DNA from: RI-92 sp037384645
GTDB lineage: Bacteria; Pseudomonadota; Gammaproteobacteria; UBA6429; Thiohalophilaceae
DNA length: 44,354 nucleotides
Direction of reading: 5' to 3'
Assembly (NCBI GenBank): GCA_037384645.1
Contig: JARRNT010000008.1
Location: 1 to 44,354 of the forward strand
Part shown: piece by piece, positions 1-7,105 of the stretch
How positions within the stretch are numbered: position 1 is the stretch's first letter
How the letters are laid out: each line of letters starts with the position of its first letter
Position numbers and translations under genes: made by a program
The notes under the pieces: model-generated
Databases searched by the model: none
What the model was told of the DNA's origin: nothing
What the model saw: the letters and a program-made list of their open reading frames with translations, nothing else

Positions 1-33
1 TTCGGTCGTCCCAAATCGCTCCCGGCGATTTGG
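1..33. repeat. Stem-loop repeat, copy 1
   Basis: Positions 11-19 and 25-33 form a perfect 9-bp stem (CCAAATCGC / GCGATTTGG) around a TCCCG loop. The same structure, with the same loop, recurs at 330-352. The two stems differ at two base pairs and each change is compensated on the other arm, so pairing is kept. The left flank (TTCGG..GTCC) is also similar in both copies. The repeat starts at or before the window edge. Function is unknown. Confidence 0.6.
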
Positions 34-77
34 TCGAACAAAGGGTTCTCATCATGACCTCTCGTCTCCTGATAAAC

Positions 78-113
78 AAAAAAGCCACCTTTGAAATACA
101 AGGTGGCTTTTTT
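78..113 (-). terminator. Rho-independent terminator of tRNA-Ser
   Basis: A stem of AAAAAAGCCACCTT (78-91) pairs with AAGGTGGCTTTTTT (100-113) around an 8-base loop. Read on the minus strand it begins just past the CCA end of tRNA-Ser and ends in a run of T, the layout of an intrinsic terminator. The A/T tracts are symmetrical, so it could also act on plus-strand transcripts. Confidence 0.85.
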
Positions 114-119
114 GTTTAT

Positions 120-210
120 TGGCGGAGAGAGAGGGATTCGAACCCTCGATACGGAGTTACCGTATACACACTTTCCAGGCGTGCTCCTTCAACCACTCGG
201 ACATCTCTCC
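120..210 (-). tRNA. tRNA-Ser (anticodon GGA)
   Basis: The reverse complement folds as a class II tRNA with a long variable arm. It has an acceptor stem GGAGAGA / TCTCTCC, discriminator G, an encoded CCA end at 120-122, a T-arm with GGTTCGAATCC, and an anticodon loop reading CTGGAAA, giving GGA. It decodes UCC and UCU. The long variable arm is the serine identity element. A TATATAAAAT element at 239-248 (minus strand) could be its -10 region, although no good -35 is visible. The terminator at 78-113 follows directly. The 5' end of this gene is duplicated at 353-374. Confidence 0.96.
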
Positions 211-260
211 AGCATTACTAGTCATTCAATTTCGACACATTTTATATACCGCAGTGTGTC

Positions 261-352
261 GCACGCGGGCGTGCACCTTGCTCAGGGCATCCCTGCCCTT
301 CGCCCCTGCGGGGCCACCCTTCGGGTGTCCCGAATTGCTCCCGGCAATTCGG
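261..352. repeat. Array of five adjacent stem-loops
   Basis: Five short perfect hairpins lie nearly end to end: GCACG-CGGG-CGTGC (261-274), AGGGCA-TCCC-TGCCCT (284-299), GCCCC-TGC-GGGGC (302-314), CACCC-TTC-GGGTG (315-327) and CCGAATTGC-TCCCG-GCAATTCGG (330-352). The last is a second copy of the hairpin at 11-33. The array abuts the tRNA-Ser 5' fragment at 353-374, directly replacing what would be the body of a tRNA. Stems are seen directly. Whether they fold as RNA, or are a REP-like DNA repeat, is open. Confidence 0.55.
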
Positions 353-374
353 TCAACCGCTCGGACATCTCTCC
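353..374 (-). pseudogene. Truncated copy of tRNA-Ser 5' end
   Basis: This 22-base segment matches 189-210, the 5' acceptor and D-arm strand of the intact tRNA-Ser, at 21 of 22 positions. It lacks the anticodon arm, variable arm, T-arm and 3' acceptor strand, so it cannot be a functional tRNA. Beyond it, instead of tRNA sequence, lies the stem-loop array. It is either a relic of a tandem tRNA duplication or part of a repeat that captured a tRNA end. Confidence 0.6.
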
Positions 375-892
375 AAATATATAGCACTCCAGCCGCCCGC
401 AGCACGGGACTACTGGCATTTGCCGGCAAGGCGCGCAAGGTTATACCAGTTGGATTCTTTGGGCAAATACCACAGAGGCAATTCACCCGGGATTCAGGCA
501 ATTCGCTGTTAAATAGCAGGGTCGGAATTACCTGACCTGGCGGCTAAGTAAGTCTCCCAGGCTAACACGGTAGCCGGGGAATCTATATATTTACAATGAT
601 TACAAAAGGTTATGAGTTCATTCATAAGAATTCGATGGTCGCGAAATCAGCAATCGCATTTCCCGGGTTATATGATTTTTGTCAAACAAGACAGGGAGAG
701 ATACAACTACTCTTTAGATAGAAGGTCGACATGGAGAATAGATGACCGTACTAGTCAAATATGTTAGTATTTAAGCTACTGCGAATATTAGGAATTGTTA
801 ATAAACATGTATAATCAAAAACTTACAATTTTTAACGATTGCTGGCAGTGTCCGATAAATGTGACGTATTCCTCATTTTGTTGTTGGCAGCG
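375..892. other. Intergenic region upstream of mltF
   Basis: No convincing gene is seen. A 9-base direct repeat AGGCAATTC occurs at 476-484 and 496-504, and a small hairpin GGCTA-ACACGG-TAGCC at 560-575. The second half is AT-richer. A perfect TATAAT at 810-815 is a candidate -10 for mltF, but no well-spaced -35 accompanies it. I could not match any known riboswitch class. Confidence 0.4.
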
Positions 893-2302
893 ATGCGTGT
901 AATTGGGACATTCATTGCCGCTGCGATTGCCCTGGTAGTCGTGCTCAATGCCTGCACGCCACAGCGCACGATCCTTCAGCAGGTGCTCGCCAGCGGCAAA
1001 TTGCAGGTCGTGACGCGTAATGCCGGGACGACATATTATGAAGGCCCGCATGGTCCCGCTGGCCTTGAATACCAGTTACTCAAGCGTTTTGCTGATCACC
1101 TTGGTGTGAAGCTGGAAATCAACGTCCCGGATAACCTGAATGACGTGCTGGATGAAATCCGTGACGGTCAGGCCCAAATCGCCGCAGCCGGGCTCACCGT
1201 GACCAAGGACCGTGAAAAACACATACGATTCAGTACCCCCTACCAGACCATTACCCAGGAATTGGTCTACAACGCGAACAAACACAAACCCAGCAGCCTG
1301 GATGACCTTGGAGATGGCACACTGGAAGTCGTTGCCGACAGCAGTCACTCCGAACGTTTGCGCAACCTGAAGTCGCAACATACCGACCTGCACTGGATCC
1401 AAAACCAGCAGGCCGACAGCACCGAATTACTTTCACTGGTCTCCGAAGGCCTGATTGATTACACCGTCGCCGACTCCAATGAAGTGGCAATTGACCGCCG
1501 TTATTATCCGGAACTGAAAGTCGCGTTCAGCATCAGCAAACCGCAACACCTTGCCTGGGCATTTCCCAAGACCAAGGACACCAGTCTGTACGATGCCGCC
1601 TGCAACTTTTTCGACCAACTCAAGCATTCAGGTGAACTGGCGCGTATCATCAAAAGTAATTACCAGCACGCCAATAATTTCGATTACACCGGGACCAACA
1701 CCTTCCTGGGTCAAATCCATAATCGGCTGCCCCGATACCGTAACGAATTTGAAGTGGCCGCCAAACGTTACCACCTCGACTGGCGTCTGCTGGCAGCCCT
1801 GTCCTATCAGGAATCACACTGGCGTCCTCATGCCGTATCCCATACCGGGGTACGCGGGATCATGATGCTGACCAGGGCTACGGCCAAACATCTTGGCGTG
1901 GAAGAACGTACCGATGTCAAGGAGAGCATTATGGGCGGCGCCCGTTACCTGCGGAACCTGATCGACAAGCTGCCCGCAGACATCAAGGAGCCGGATCGCA
2001 CCTGGATCGCCATTGCCGCGTACAATGTTGGTTATGGCCACGTCGAAGATGCTCGCAAGATTACCGAAGGGCTCGGCTTCGACCCGGATAAATGGATCGA
2101 TATCAAGTCAAGACTGCCCTATCTCGCCAAGAGCAAATGGTACAAAAAGACCCGCTATGGTTATGCCCGTGGTTGGGAGCCGGTGCGTTATGTCGAAAAC
2201 ATCCGCAGCTATTACGATATCCTGGTCTGGCAACTCGGCAAGGACCAGCCAAACGCGCTCCAGTTGAAACCTATTCTGGCCCTGTCCTCCAGCGCGCTCT
2301 GA
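893..2302 (+). CDS. mltF: Membrane-bound lytic murein transglycosylase F
   Basis: A lipid-anchored lytic transglycosylase that cleaves the glycan strands of peptidoglycan with 1,6-anhydromuramic acid formation. The N-terminus is a short lipoprotein signal ending in LNAC. It is followed by a periplasmic solute-binding-like domain (about residues 30-250) with signatures such as GLEYQLLKRFADHLGVKL, then a C-terminal SLT domain. The catalytic Glu lies in SYQESHW (Glu307 from this start), with later family motifs GVRGIMML, AAYNVGYGH and YGYARG. Length (469 aa) fits MltF. The ATG at 893 is chosen because the signal peptide begins there. A TTG at 839 is in frame but adds 18 atypical residues. No strong ribosome-binding site is visible for either start. 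The gene ends 26 bp before the convergent FAD-subunit gene. Confidence 0.93.
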   Translation: MRVIGTFIAAAIALVVVLNACTPQRTILQQVLASGKLQVVTRNAGTTYYEGPHGPAGLEYQLLKRFADHLGVKLEINVPDNLNDVLDEIRDGQAQIAAAGLTVTKDREKHIRFSTPYQTITQELVYNANKHKPSSLDDLGDGTLEVVADSSHSERLRNLKSQHTDLHWIQNQQADSTELLSLVSEGLIDYTVADSNEVAIDRRYYPELKVAFSISKPQHLAWAFPKTKDTSLYDAACNFFDQLKHSGELARIIKSNYQHANNFDYTGTNTFLGQIHNRLPRYRNEFEVAAKRYHLDWRLLAALSYQESHWRPHAVSHTGVRGIMMLTRATAKHLGVEERTDVKESIMGGARYLRNLIDKLPADIKEPDRTWIAIAAYNVGYGHVEDARKITEGLGFDPDKWIDIKSRLPYLAKSKWYKKTRYGYARGWEPVRYVENIRSYYDILVWQLGKDQPNALQLKPILALSSSAL

Positions 2303-2328
2303 TCAATCACGTGTTGTTATCGCACCGC

Positions 2329-3354
2329 TTAGTTGACGGTGCTCATGATTGCCCGTTGGACCAGAGTCTTGACCAGGTGGAGCTTGTATCCGTTGTCGGC
2401 CAGAGGTGTGGCATCGGTCAAAGCCGCCTCAGCGGCTGCCCTCGCCGTTTCTGAATTGATCCTTGCGCCCTGCACGACTGCCTCGGCGGCCGAAGCCTGC
2501 CAGGGTATGGGGGCAACCGCACCCAATACGATACTGGCCTGCTGGCATTGTTGATCCCTGGCCATTTGCAACACGATGGAAACGGCCGCCAGCGGCCAGT
2601 CGAAGGCGGCCTTTTCGCCCACTTCAAGATAGACACTTCGATTCGCCGGCGATGGCGGGGGTAGCAGCACCGCCGTGAGCAGTTCACCATCGGCGAGAAT
2701 ATTTTCGCGGTGCAGATCTGCCTGCGGCAGACGGAAAAAGTCTTTTAACGCAACCCGACGCTGTTTTCCGTCGTGATTGCGTAATTCCACCTCGGCTGAA
2801 AAGGCAAGCAGCGGGGTCGCGGGTGTCGATGCATGCACAATGGCACAGCTTTGATTGGCAAAAATAGCGTGATAGCGATTATCACCGTCCAGGGCAAAGC
2901 AATGGGCCCCGCCCTTGCGCAGGCAGTGATGGGCGGCCGAACGTAGATACCAGCAACGCGGCCGTTGCAGTAAATTCCCGCCAATGGTGGCACGGTTGCG
3001 AATCTGGGGGCTGGCGGCACTGGCCACGGCATCAATCAGAGCGGGATACTGTTGCGCCAGTGTCTCATGACCGGCAATCTGCGCGAGCGTAGTCAGTGTA
3101 CCTATCCGGAATCCGCCTTCCGCTGTGCGGGAAATGCCCTCGAGTTCATGCAGCTGACTGATATCCACCAGGCGTTTGGGAACGACCAGACCAGCTTTCA
3201 TGAGATCCAGTAAATCGACGCCGCCGGCTTTTATCAAAATGGATTGATGCGCTTCCGGTTCCTTATCCAGACTGAGCATTGCCTGTGCCGTTGTCCGGGT
3301 GTGCGCGGTTGCCATCTCCGGGGTATTCGCACGTTGCCATTCAAAGCGCTGCAT
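2329..3354 (-). CDS. Molybdenum hydroxylase FAD-binding subunit
   Basis: The medium subunit of a xanthine-dehydrogenase-family enzyme. It carries FAD and passes electrons between the 2Fe-2S subunit and an acceptor. The family pattern is clear: an N-terminal FAD-binding segment (GGVDLLDLMKAG near residues 44-55), TIGGNLLQ near 123-130, and a C-terminal CO-dehydrogenase-flavoprotein domain with GEKAAFDWPLAAVS. Four Cys at 134, 144, 152 and 170 lie in an inserted segment (RPRCWYLR to NQSC), like the extra [4Fe-4S] cluster segment of the PaoB/YagS branch. Cluster binding is inferred. It is last in the operon and its start overlaps the stop of the Mo subunit by one base. The substrate is unknown; aldehydes are the best guess from similarity to PaoABC. 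Confidence 0.88.
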   Translation of the reverse strand: MQRFEWQRANTPEMATAHTRTTAQAMLSLDKEPEAHQSILIKAGGVDLLDLMKAGLVVPKRLVDISQLHELEGISRTAEGGFRIGTLTTLAQIAGHETLAQQYPALIDAVASAASPQIRNRATIGGNLLQRPRCWYLRSAAHHCLRKGGAHCFALDGDNRYHAIFANQSCAIVHASTPATPLLAFSAEVELRNHDGKQRRVALKDFFRLPQADLHRENILADGELLTAVLLPPPSPANRSVYLEVGEKAAFDWPLAAVSIVLQMARDQQCQQASIVLGAVAPIPWQASAAEAVVQGARINSETARAAAEAALTDATPLADNGYKLHLVKTLVQRAIMSTVN

Positions 3355-5699
3355 TAACCCTGCCCTCCACGCACCGTCCCCAACGCCTGCAGGACCTTGT
3401 CAGGGGTCATCGGCAGGGAGTACAGACGCACACCGATGGCGTTGTATACCGCGTTGGCGATCGCAGGGGCCGTCGGAATATTGGCAGGCTCGGCAATACC
3501 ATAGGCATCGGTCGCGCTTAAACCCTGGTAATTTTCCAGTAAGGTCACCTCGATCTCCGGCATATCACACAGCCCGAGTAATTTGTAATCGATGAAGTTG
3601 GGATTCAACATCAGACCGGTGTGCGTGTCCATGATACGTTCCTCCAGTAAGGCATAGGATACGCCCATGAGGACACCGCCCTGAACCTGGCTTTCCAGTT
3701 GTATGGGATTGATTGGCCGACCACAATCCTGAACGGCAACCACCTTTAGCACGCGTATCACACCGGTCTCGGTATCCACTTCCACTTCCGCAAACTGAAC
3801 GCCGCCCAGTCCGTTTATGGCCATCGCTGCATCACCATTATGACTGGCAAATCCGGCATAATCATCGCCGCGTCCGGCTGTTTCACTGATGCGATCCGTG
3901 CGCAGCATCGCAGCTGCCTGCTGCCAGGAAATCCGCCGTGCCGGATCACTCTGCAAATAAATCTGTCCTTGCTGAATTTGTAACTCGTCTGCACTGACTT
4001 CCCAATTGCTAGCGAGCATGGACAGGAGTGCCTGTTTGACTCGCCAGGCTGCAACGCGGGCAGGTGGGGTAATCGATGCCGTAGTACGACTGCCATAAGA
4101 AGGCGGCCCGGAGGGGAATTCGGTATCGCCGATACGCACCTGGATCAGTTCCGGGGCAATGCCCAGTTCTTCGGCAACAACCTGGATCAGGGTTGTGCCA
4201 ACACCGGTACCGATATCCTGCACACTGGATAAGACCTCAACCCGACCATCGCGCCATAAACGAACTTCGCAGGCCGCGTTGGTCTGCACCAGGGCCGGCC
4301 ACATGGACTGCGCCATACCGAGCCCACACTTAATGGGCCCACTGTCCGCACCGGGTGAGGTACGTTGTGCCCAACCAATTTTCTCGGCACCCAGCCGGCG
4401 TTCCTCGCGCCGGACTGGACTGCCGTCAATTTTGTCGCGCAGGACGACAGGATCCATATTCAACTGCCGGGCGATCTCGTCAATCGCCTGTTCAAGGGCA
4501 AAGGCACCCTGGGTATTCCCCGGACCGCGCATGGCGGTACTCGGTCCAGTATTTGTAAAGACATCAAAATGCTCGGTATCGACATTTGTGCACTGATACA
4601 TGGCTGCGGCGATAGCACCAACACCGGCATTAAAAGCCGTGCCGGCACTGCCATAAGACTGCAGTTGAATCGCCGAAAGTGTACCGTCTGCACGCGCGCC
4701 GATGCGTAATGCCTGTTCGCTGGAGGAACGATTACCACTGTCCAGTTGCTCTTCATCACGATGGTAAACCAGGCGTACCGGGGCACCGGCCAGGCGCGAC
4801 AACTCGGCTGCTGTGCGGCCATACCAGGACATTTGCGACTTGGAACCAAAGCCGCCGCCGATGGCATTGGCATGCACGCGAACACGTGCCAGTGGCAAAT
4901 CAAATTGACGGGCAAACTGGGCGCGCACCCCGGCCGTAAACTGGGTCGACATCCAGATCTCCAGCGCATCACCCCCCCACGATGCGACAATAGCGTGGGG
5001 CTCCATGCAACAGTGTGTTTGCACCTGGGTCTGGTAGCGGCCTTCGGCAATCACGGCTGCCTCGGCAAAACCTTTGTGAATATCACCGCGAGAATGCTGG
5101 TTCGTCGGACCCAGGACATTGACATTCAACTCATAGTCCGTGGCCATCGCCGGTAATCCGGCTGACTGTACACCAGCCAAATCGGAATTTTCATACACCG
5201 TGGCATTCACAGCCTGTTTTGATGACGCCAGATCGACGAAAAACGGCAGAGGTTCGTAGTCAATCGTGATCGATTGCAGGACCTGTCTTGCCAGTTCCGG
5301 CGTATCTGCCGCTACCGCGACAATAGCCTGGCCAGCATAGCGAACGAAGACCTCTTCATCCGGAACATCCGTCGCAAACAACCTCAGCACTGCCTGTACA
5401 CCTGGCGTTGCCTCTGCCTGGCTAATGTCAATCGATTTGATTCGCGCATGCGGGTAAGGCGAACGCAGAACCGCAGCGTGCAACATGCCCGGTAAATGTA
5501 TATCGACCGTGTAACGTGCCGTACCGGTGACCTTTTCCCGTGCATCCCAGCGGGGTACGGCCTTGCCGATCCAGTTCAGTTCGGCATTCGCGGCCAGTGC
5601 CGGGGGCTCATCGGATGGAATTTCACGTTCAACCGTGTCCAGGCCAAGATGGGCCAGTCCGCTGGGGAAACGTTCGCGTCGATATAGTTCGTCCGTCAT
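3354..5699 (-). CDS. Molybdenum hydroxylase Mo-cofactor subunit
   Basis: The large catalytic subunit of a xanthine-dehydrogenase-family oxidoreductase, about 781 aa. An N-terminal a/b hammerhead domain (about residues 50-160) precedes the molybdopterin-binding domain. Visible landmarks are GGGFGSK at 281-287, MRGPGNTQG near 390-398 (substrate-pocket Arg391) and the C-terminal GIAEPANIP, whose Glu737 aligns with the catalytic Glu of the family. The sequence is closest in style to YagR/PaoC-type aldehyde oxidoreductases, although the usual RAPG reads RGPG. No Tat signal or leader is seen, so it is probably cytoplasmic. The start overlaps the 2Fe-2S gene stop by four bases (ATGA), showing translational coupling. 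The specific substrate cannot be assigned. Confidence 0.9.
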   Translation of the reverse strand: MTDELYRRERFPSGLAHLGLDTVEREIPSDEPPALAANAELNWIGKAVPRWDAREKVTGTARYTVDIHLPGMLHAAVLRSPYPHARIKSIDISQAEATPGVQAVLRLFATDVPDEEVFVRYAGQAIVAVAADTPELARQVLQSITIDYEPLPFFVDLASSKQAVNATVYENSDLAGVQSAGLPAMATDYELNVNVLGPTNQHSRGDIHKGFAEAAVIAEGRYQTQVQTHCCMEPHAIVASWGGDALEIWMSTQFTAGVRAQFARQFDLPLARVRVHANAIGGGFGSKSQMSWYGRTAAELSRLAGAPVRLVYHRDEEQLDSGNRSSSEQALRIGARADGTLSAIQLQSYGSAGTAFNAGVGAIAAAMYQCTNVDTEHFDVFTNTGPSTAMRGPGNTQGAFALEQAIDEIARQLNMDPVVLRDKIDGSPVRREERRLGAEKIGWAQRTSPGADSGPIKCGLGMAQSMWPALVQTNAACEVRLWRDGRVEVLSSVQDIGTGVGTTLIQVVAEELGIAPELIQVRIGDTEFPSGPPSYGSRTTASITPPARVAAWRVKQALLSMLASNWEVSADELQIQQGQIYLQSDPARRISWQQAAAMLRTDRISETAGRGDDYAGFASHNGDAAMAINGLGGVQFAEVEVDTETGVIRVLKVVAVQDCGRPINPIQLESQVQGGVLMGVSYALLEERIMDTHTGLMLNPNFIDYKLLGLCDMPEIEVTLLENYQGLSATDAYGIAEPANIPTAPAIANAVYNAIGVRLYSLPMTPDKVLQALGTVRGGQG

Positions 5700-6253
5700 T
5701 CTGAATCAGTCTCGTTATGCGACAAGGCCAGCATGGCGCTCACAATATGCGGATAAGTACCACAACGACACAGGTGCCCCGTCAGGGCTGCTTCAATATC
5801 TTCGACATGGGGATGGGGATTACGAGCCAACAGGGCAGCGCAACTCATCACCATACCCGGGGTACAAAACCCGCATTGCACAGCATCGTGTTCGATAAAA
5901 GCTGCCTGGACTGGATGCAATTTTTCCGGTGTCCCCAAGCCTTCAATCGTAGTGACCATGCGATCACCCAATTCAATAGCGAGAACACCGCAGGCAGCAA
6001 CCACCATGCCGTCGAGCCAGACGCTGCACGCTGCACATGCACCGTGATTACAGGCAATTTTTGTTCCAGTCAGCCCGAGGGAACCACGCAGCGCTTCGGC
6101 CAGGGTGGTATGTGGCGCAACGGTTAACTCATGTAATTTTCCGTTGACCCAAAGGCTTATCGTAACCGGGCCCGGGCCCAGCACCTCGGCCACAGCCCTG
6201 TCTTTATCCGTGACTGACACACCAATATTCTTTGTGGCCAGATGATGTTCCAT
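5696..6253 (-). CDS. Molybdenum hydroxylase 2Fe-2S subunit
   Basis: The small electron-transfer subunit with two [2Fe-2S] clusters. A plant-type ferredoxin cluster is bound by Cys68, 73, 76 and 88 (motif CNHGACAAC). A helical-domain cluster is bound by Cys127, 130, 162 and 164 (CGFC and CRC), exactly as in the XDH small-subunit family. At 185 aa it is slightly longer than the minimal family. The first 30 residues have no twin-arginine motif, unlike E. coli PaoA, so export by Tat is not supported. It is the first gene of a three-gene operon (2Fe-2S, Mo, FAD), an order that differs from paoABC. No Shine-Dalgarno sequence is obvious upstream of the ATG. No XdhC/PaoD-like cofactor-insertion gene is in this cluster. 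Confidence 0.92.
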   Translation of the reverse strand: MEHHLATKNIGVSVTDKDRAVAEVLGPGPVTISLWVNGKLHELTVAPHTTLAEALRGSLGLTGTKIACNHGACAACSVWLDGMVVAACGVLAIELGDRMVTTIEGLGTPEKLHPVQAAFIEHDAVQCGFCTPGMVMSCAALLARNPHPHVEDIEAALTGHLCRCGTYPHIVSAMLALSHNETDSE

Positions 6254-7105
6254 ATTGCATAGACTGTCACAATACCCGTTTGGTTTCGCAAATGACGATA
6301 GAATTTATCCCTGTGTTATCGTCAGCTTCAGGTCGCACTGATATTAAAACAATATACTCCGACTTGCACCCGCTTGCCAACCTACTGCTATTAACAACCA
6401 GACTCGACTCCAGTGCAGCCGGAACCCACTCCACCCAAGCTGCTTTGAGCGAAACCAGATGCCTGCGCGCAATTACCGCAGCAGTAGATCGTAAAATATG
6501 ACGGGTATGTTGCATGCACATGCACCCATCACCACGATCACGACGACATCAGAAAGCTTGCATAAATTATGCGTCATTTTTATGCTTTTATAGCCGCAAA
6601 AATATTCCTGATTTGATTGCGCCCCTGCATATTCTTACCTTGTTGCAGTGGCCACCTGAATGTAACGCCTTCCTGCCAGTCGCATATCTTTCGACACAAC
6701 CATTATCCACTGCTGTTTTTTTCGGAGATGGTTACAGACAATTTGTCTTTACGAAGCATACCCACAGTTAACGGACAATGAGAAAACGCCGCCCAAGACG
6801 TGATAAACCAGGCCAGGCAACGCGCTTATCATCGCGATTGTCGTTGTCTGCCCGCAGCGCAACAGCAATCGCAACCATTCAATGCACCTTATCCCTTTCG
6901 TTATAGTCGCGCGGATTACTTTACCACGAGTTAATTTATCGCCAGGCGAACTAAATCATTTGCAGTGGTCAATTTTAATGAAACAGATATTTTCTCAAGG
7001 ACCTGCACTACAAACCGGCATCGGAACACTGCCGGCACTCCCAACCCAAGGCCGTGCTGTACGACGGCGCAGCAAAGGGTTTACATCACAGCAAGGAGAT
7101 GCAAG
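6254..7105. other. Intergenic region between divergent accessory genes
   Basis: This spacer of about 850 bases separates the divergent molybdenum hydroxylase operon and the P-type ATPase. Short open frames exist, but none shows a recognisable protein, a ribosome-binding site or a codon pattern like the neighbours. It must hold both promoters. I could not identify either with confidence. The only strong signal is AAGGAG at 7093-7098, the ribosome-binding site of the ATPase. Confidence 0.4.

Noticed and set aside
30..535. Overlapping short open frames across the tRNA-Ser and hairpin region
   Set aside because: They translate the tRNA, its terminator and the hairpin repeats and have no protein-like features.
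535..585. Possible riboswitch in the mltF leader
   Set aside because: The CCCAGGCTAACACGGTAGCCGGGG-like look prompted a comparison with the c-di-GMP-I class, but the required conserved core and tetraloop/receptor elements are not there.
6965..7105. Upstream 47-codon extension of the P-type ATPase
   Set aside because: Composition is unlike the family N-terminus, and the AAGGAG at 7093-7098 fits the ATG at 7106.
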